64,000 nt of DNA from Thunnus maccoyii. Lineage: Eukaryota > Chordata > Actinopteri > Scombriformes > Scombridae. A program made the translations under genes and the position numbers. The notes below the pieces were generated by a model. That model did not search any database. It was not told the DNA's origin and was given only the letters and a program-made list of their open reading frames with translations. Positions 59,289 to 64,000 of the stretch are shown here, one piece after another. Position 1 is the stretch's first letter; each line of letters starts with the position of its first letter. Location of the stretch: NCBI RefSeq assembly GCF_910596095.1, contig NC_056544.1, positions 7,642,655 to 7,706,654 on the forward strand, read 5' to 3'.

Positions 59289-64000
<4,712 letters not shown>

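Overview
The window is nuclear DNA from a bony fish, most likely a percomorph teleost. The evidence is multi-exon genes with short GT-AG introns, many microsatellites, and repeat families I recognise as common in fishes (Tc1-like transposon, foldback MITEs, L1-like LINE). All gene calls rest on my reading of exon phases and remembered vertebrate protein sequences; no search was run.

Layout. 1-12.5 kb (+): a tandem array of SLC22 organic-ion transporter genes. It holds the 3' end of one copy, one complete ten-exon copy (slc22a13-like, 539 codons), and one decayed copy missing at least five exons. 12.8-13.6 kb: a 5'-truncated L1-like insertion with a clear target-site duplication. 14.7-35.9 kb (-): the xirp1 (Xin) locus. 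It has a single 7-kb exon carrying about 27 Xin actin-binding repeats, plus flanking exons that splice in perfect phase into a second product of 1,607 codons with a LIM domain and a long C-terminal region containing 20 copies of an 18-residue repeat. 36-44.7 kb: a gene-poor interval with microsatellites, a perfect hairpin and repeat debris. 44.7-51.6 kb (+): csrnp1. 53.2-57.1 kb (+): gorasp1 (GRASP65). 57.8-64 kb (-): the 3' two-thirds of wdr48 (UAF1), running off the window edge and tail-to-tail with gorasp1.

The gene set slc22a13 - xirp1 - csrnp1 - gorasp1 - wdr48 matches human 3p22. This supports calling the Xin gene xirp1 rather than xirp2. As I remember the human map, ttc21a lies between GORASP1 and CSRNP1 and is absent here, and xirp1 is flipped relative to csrnp1.

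The genes do not form one pathway: xirp1 acts on muscle actin and cell junctions, csrnp1 is an immediate-early nuclear factor, gorasp1 a Golgi stacking protein, wdr48 a deubiquitinase cofactor, and slc22a13 a plasma-membrane transporter. The most interesting item is the xirp1 locus. The reconstructed LIM-encoding transcript shows that this gene has the cassette architecture known from XIRP2, with a fast-evolving tandem repeat in its last exon.
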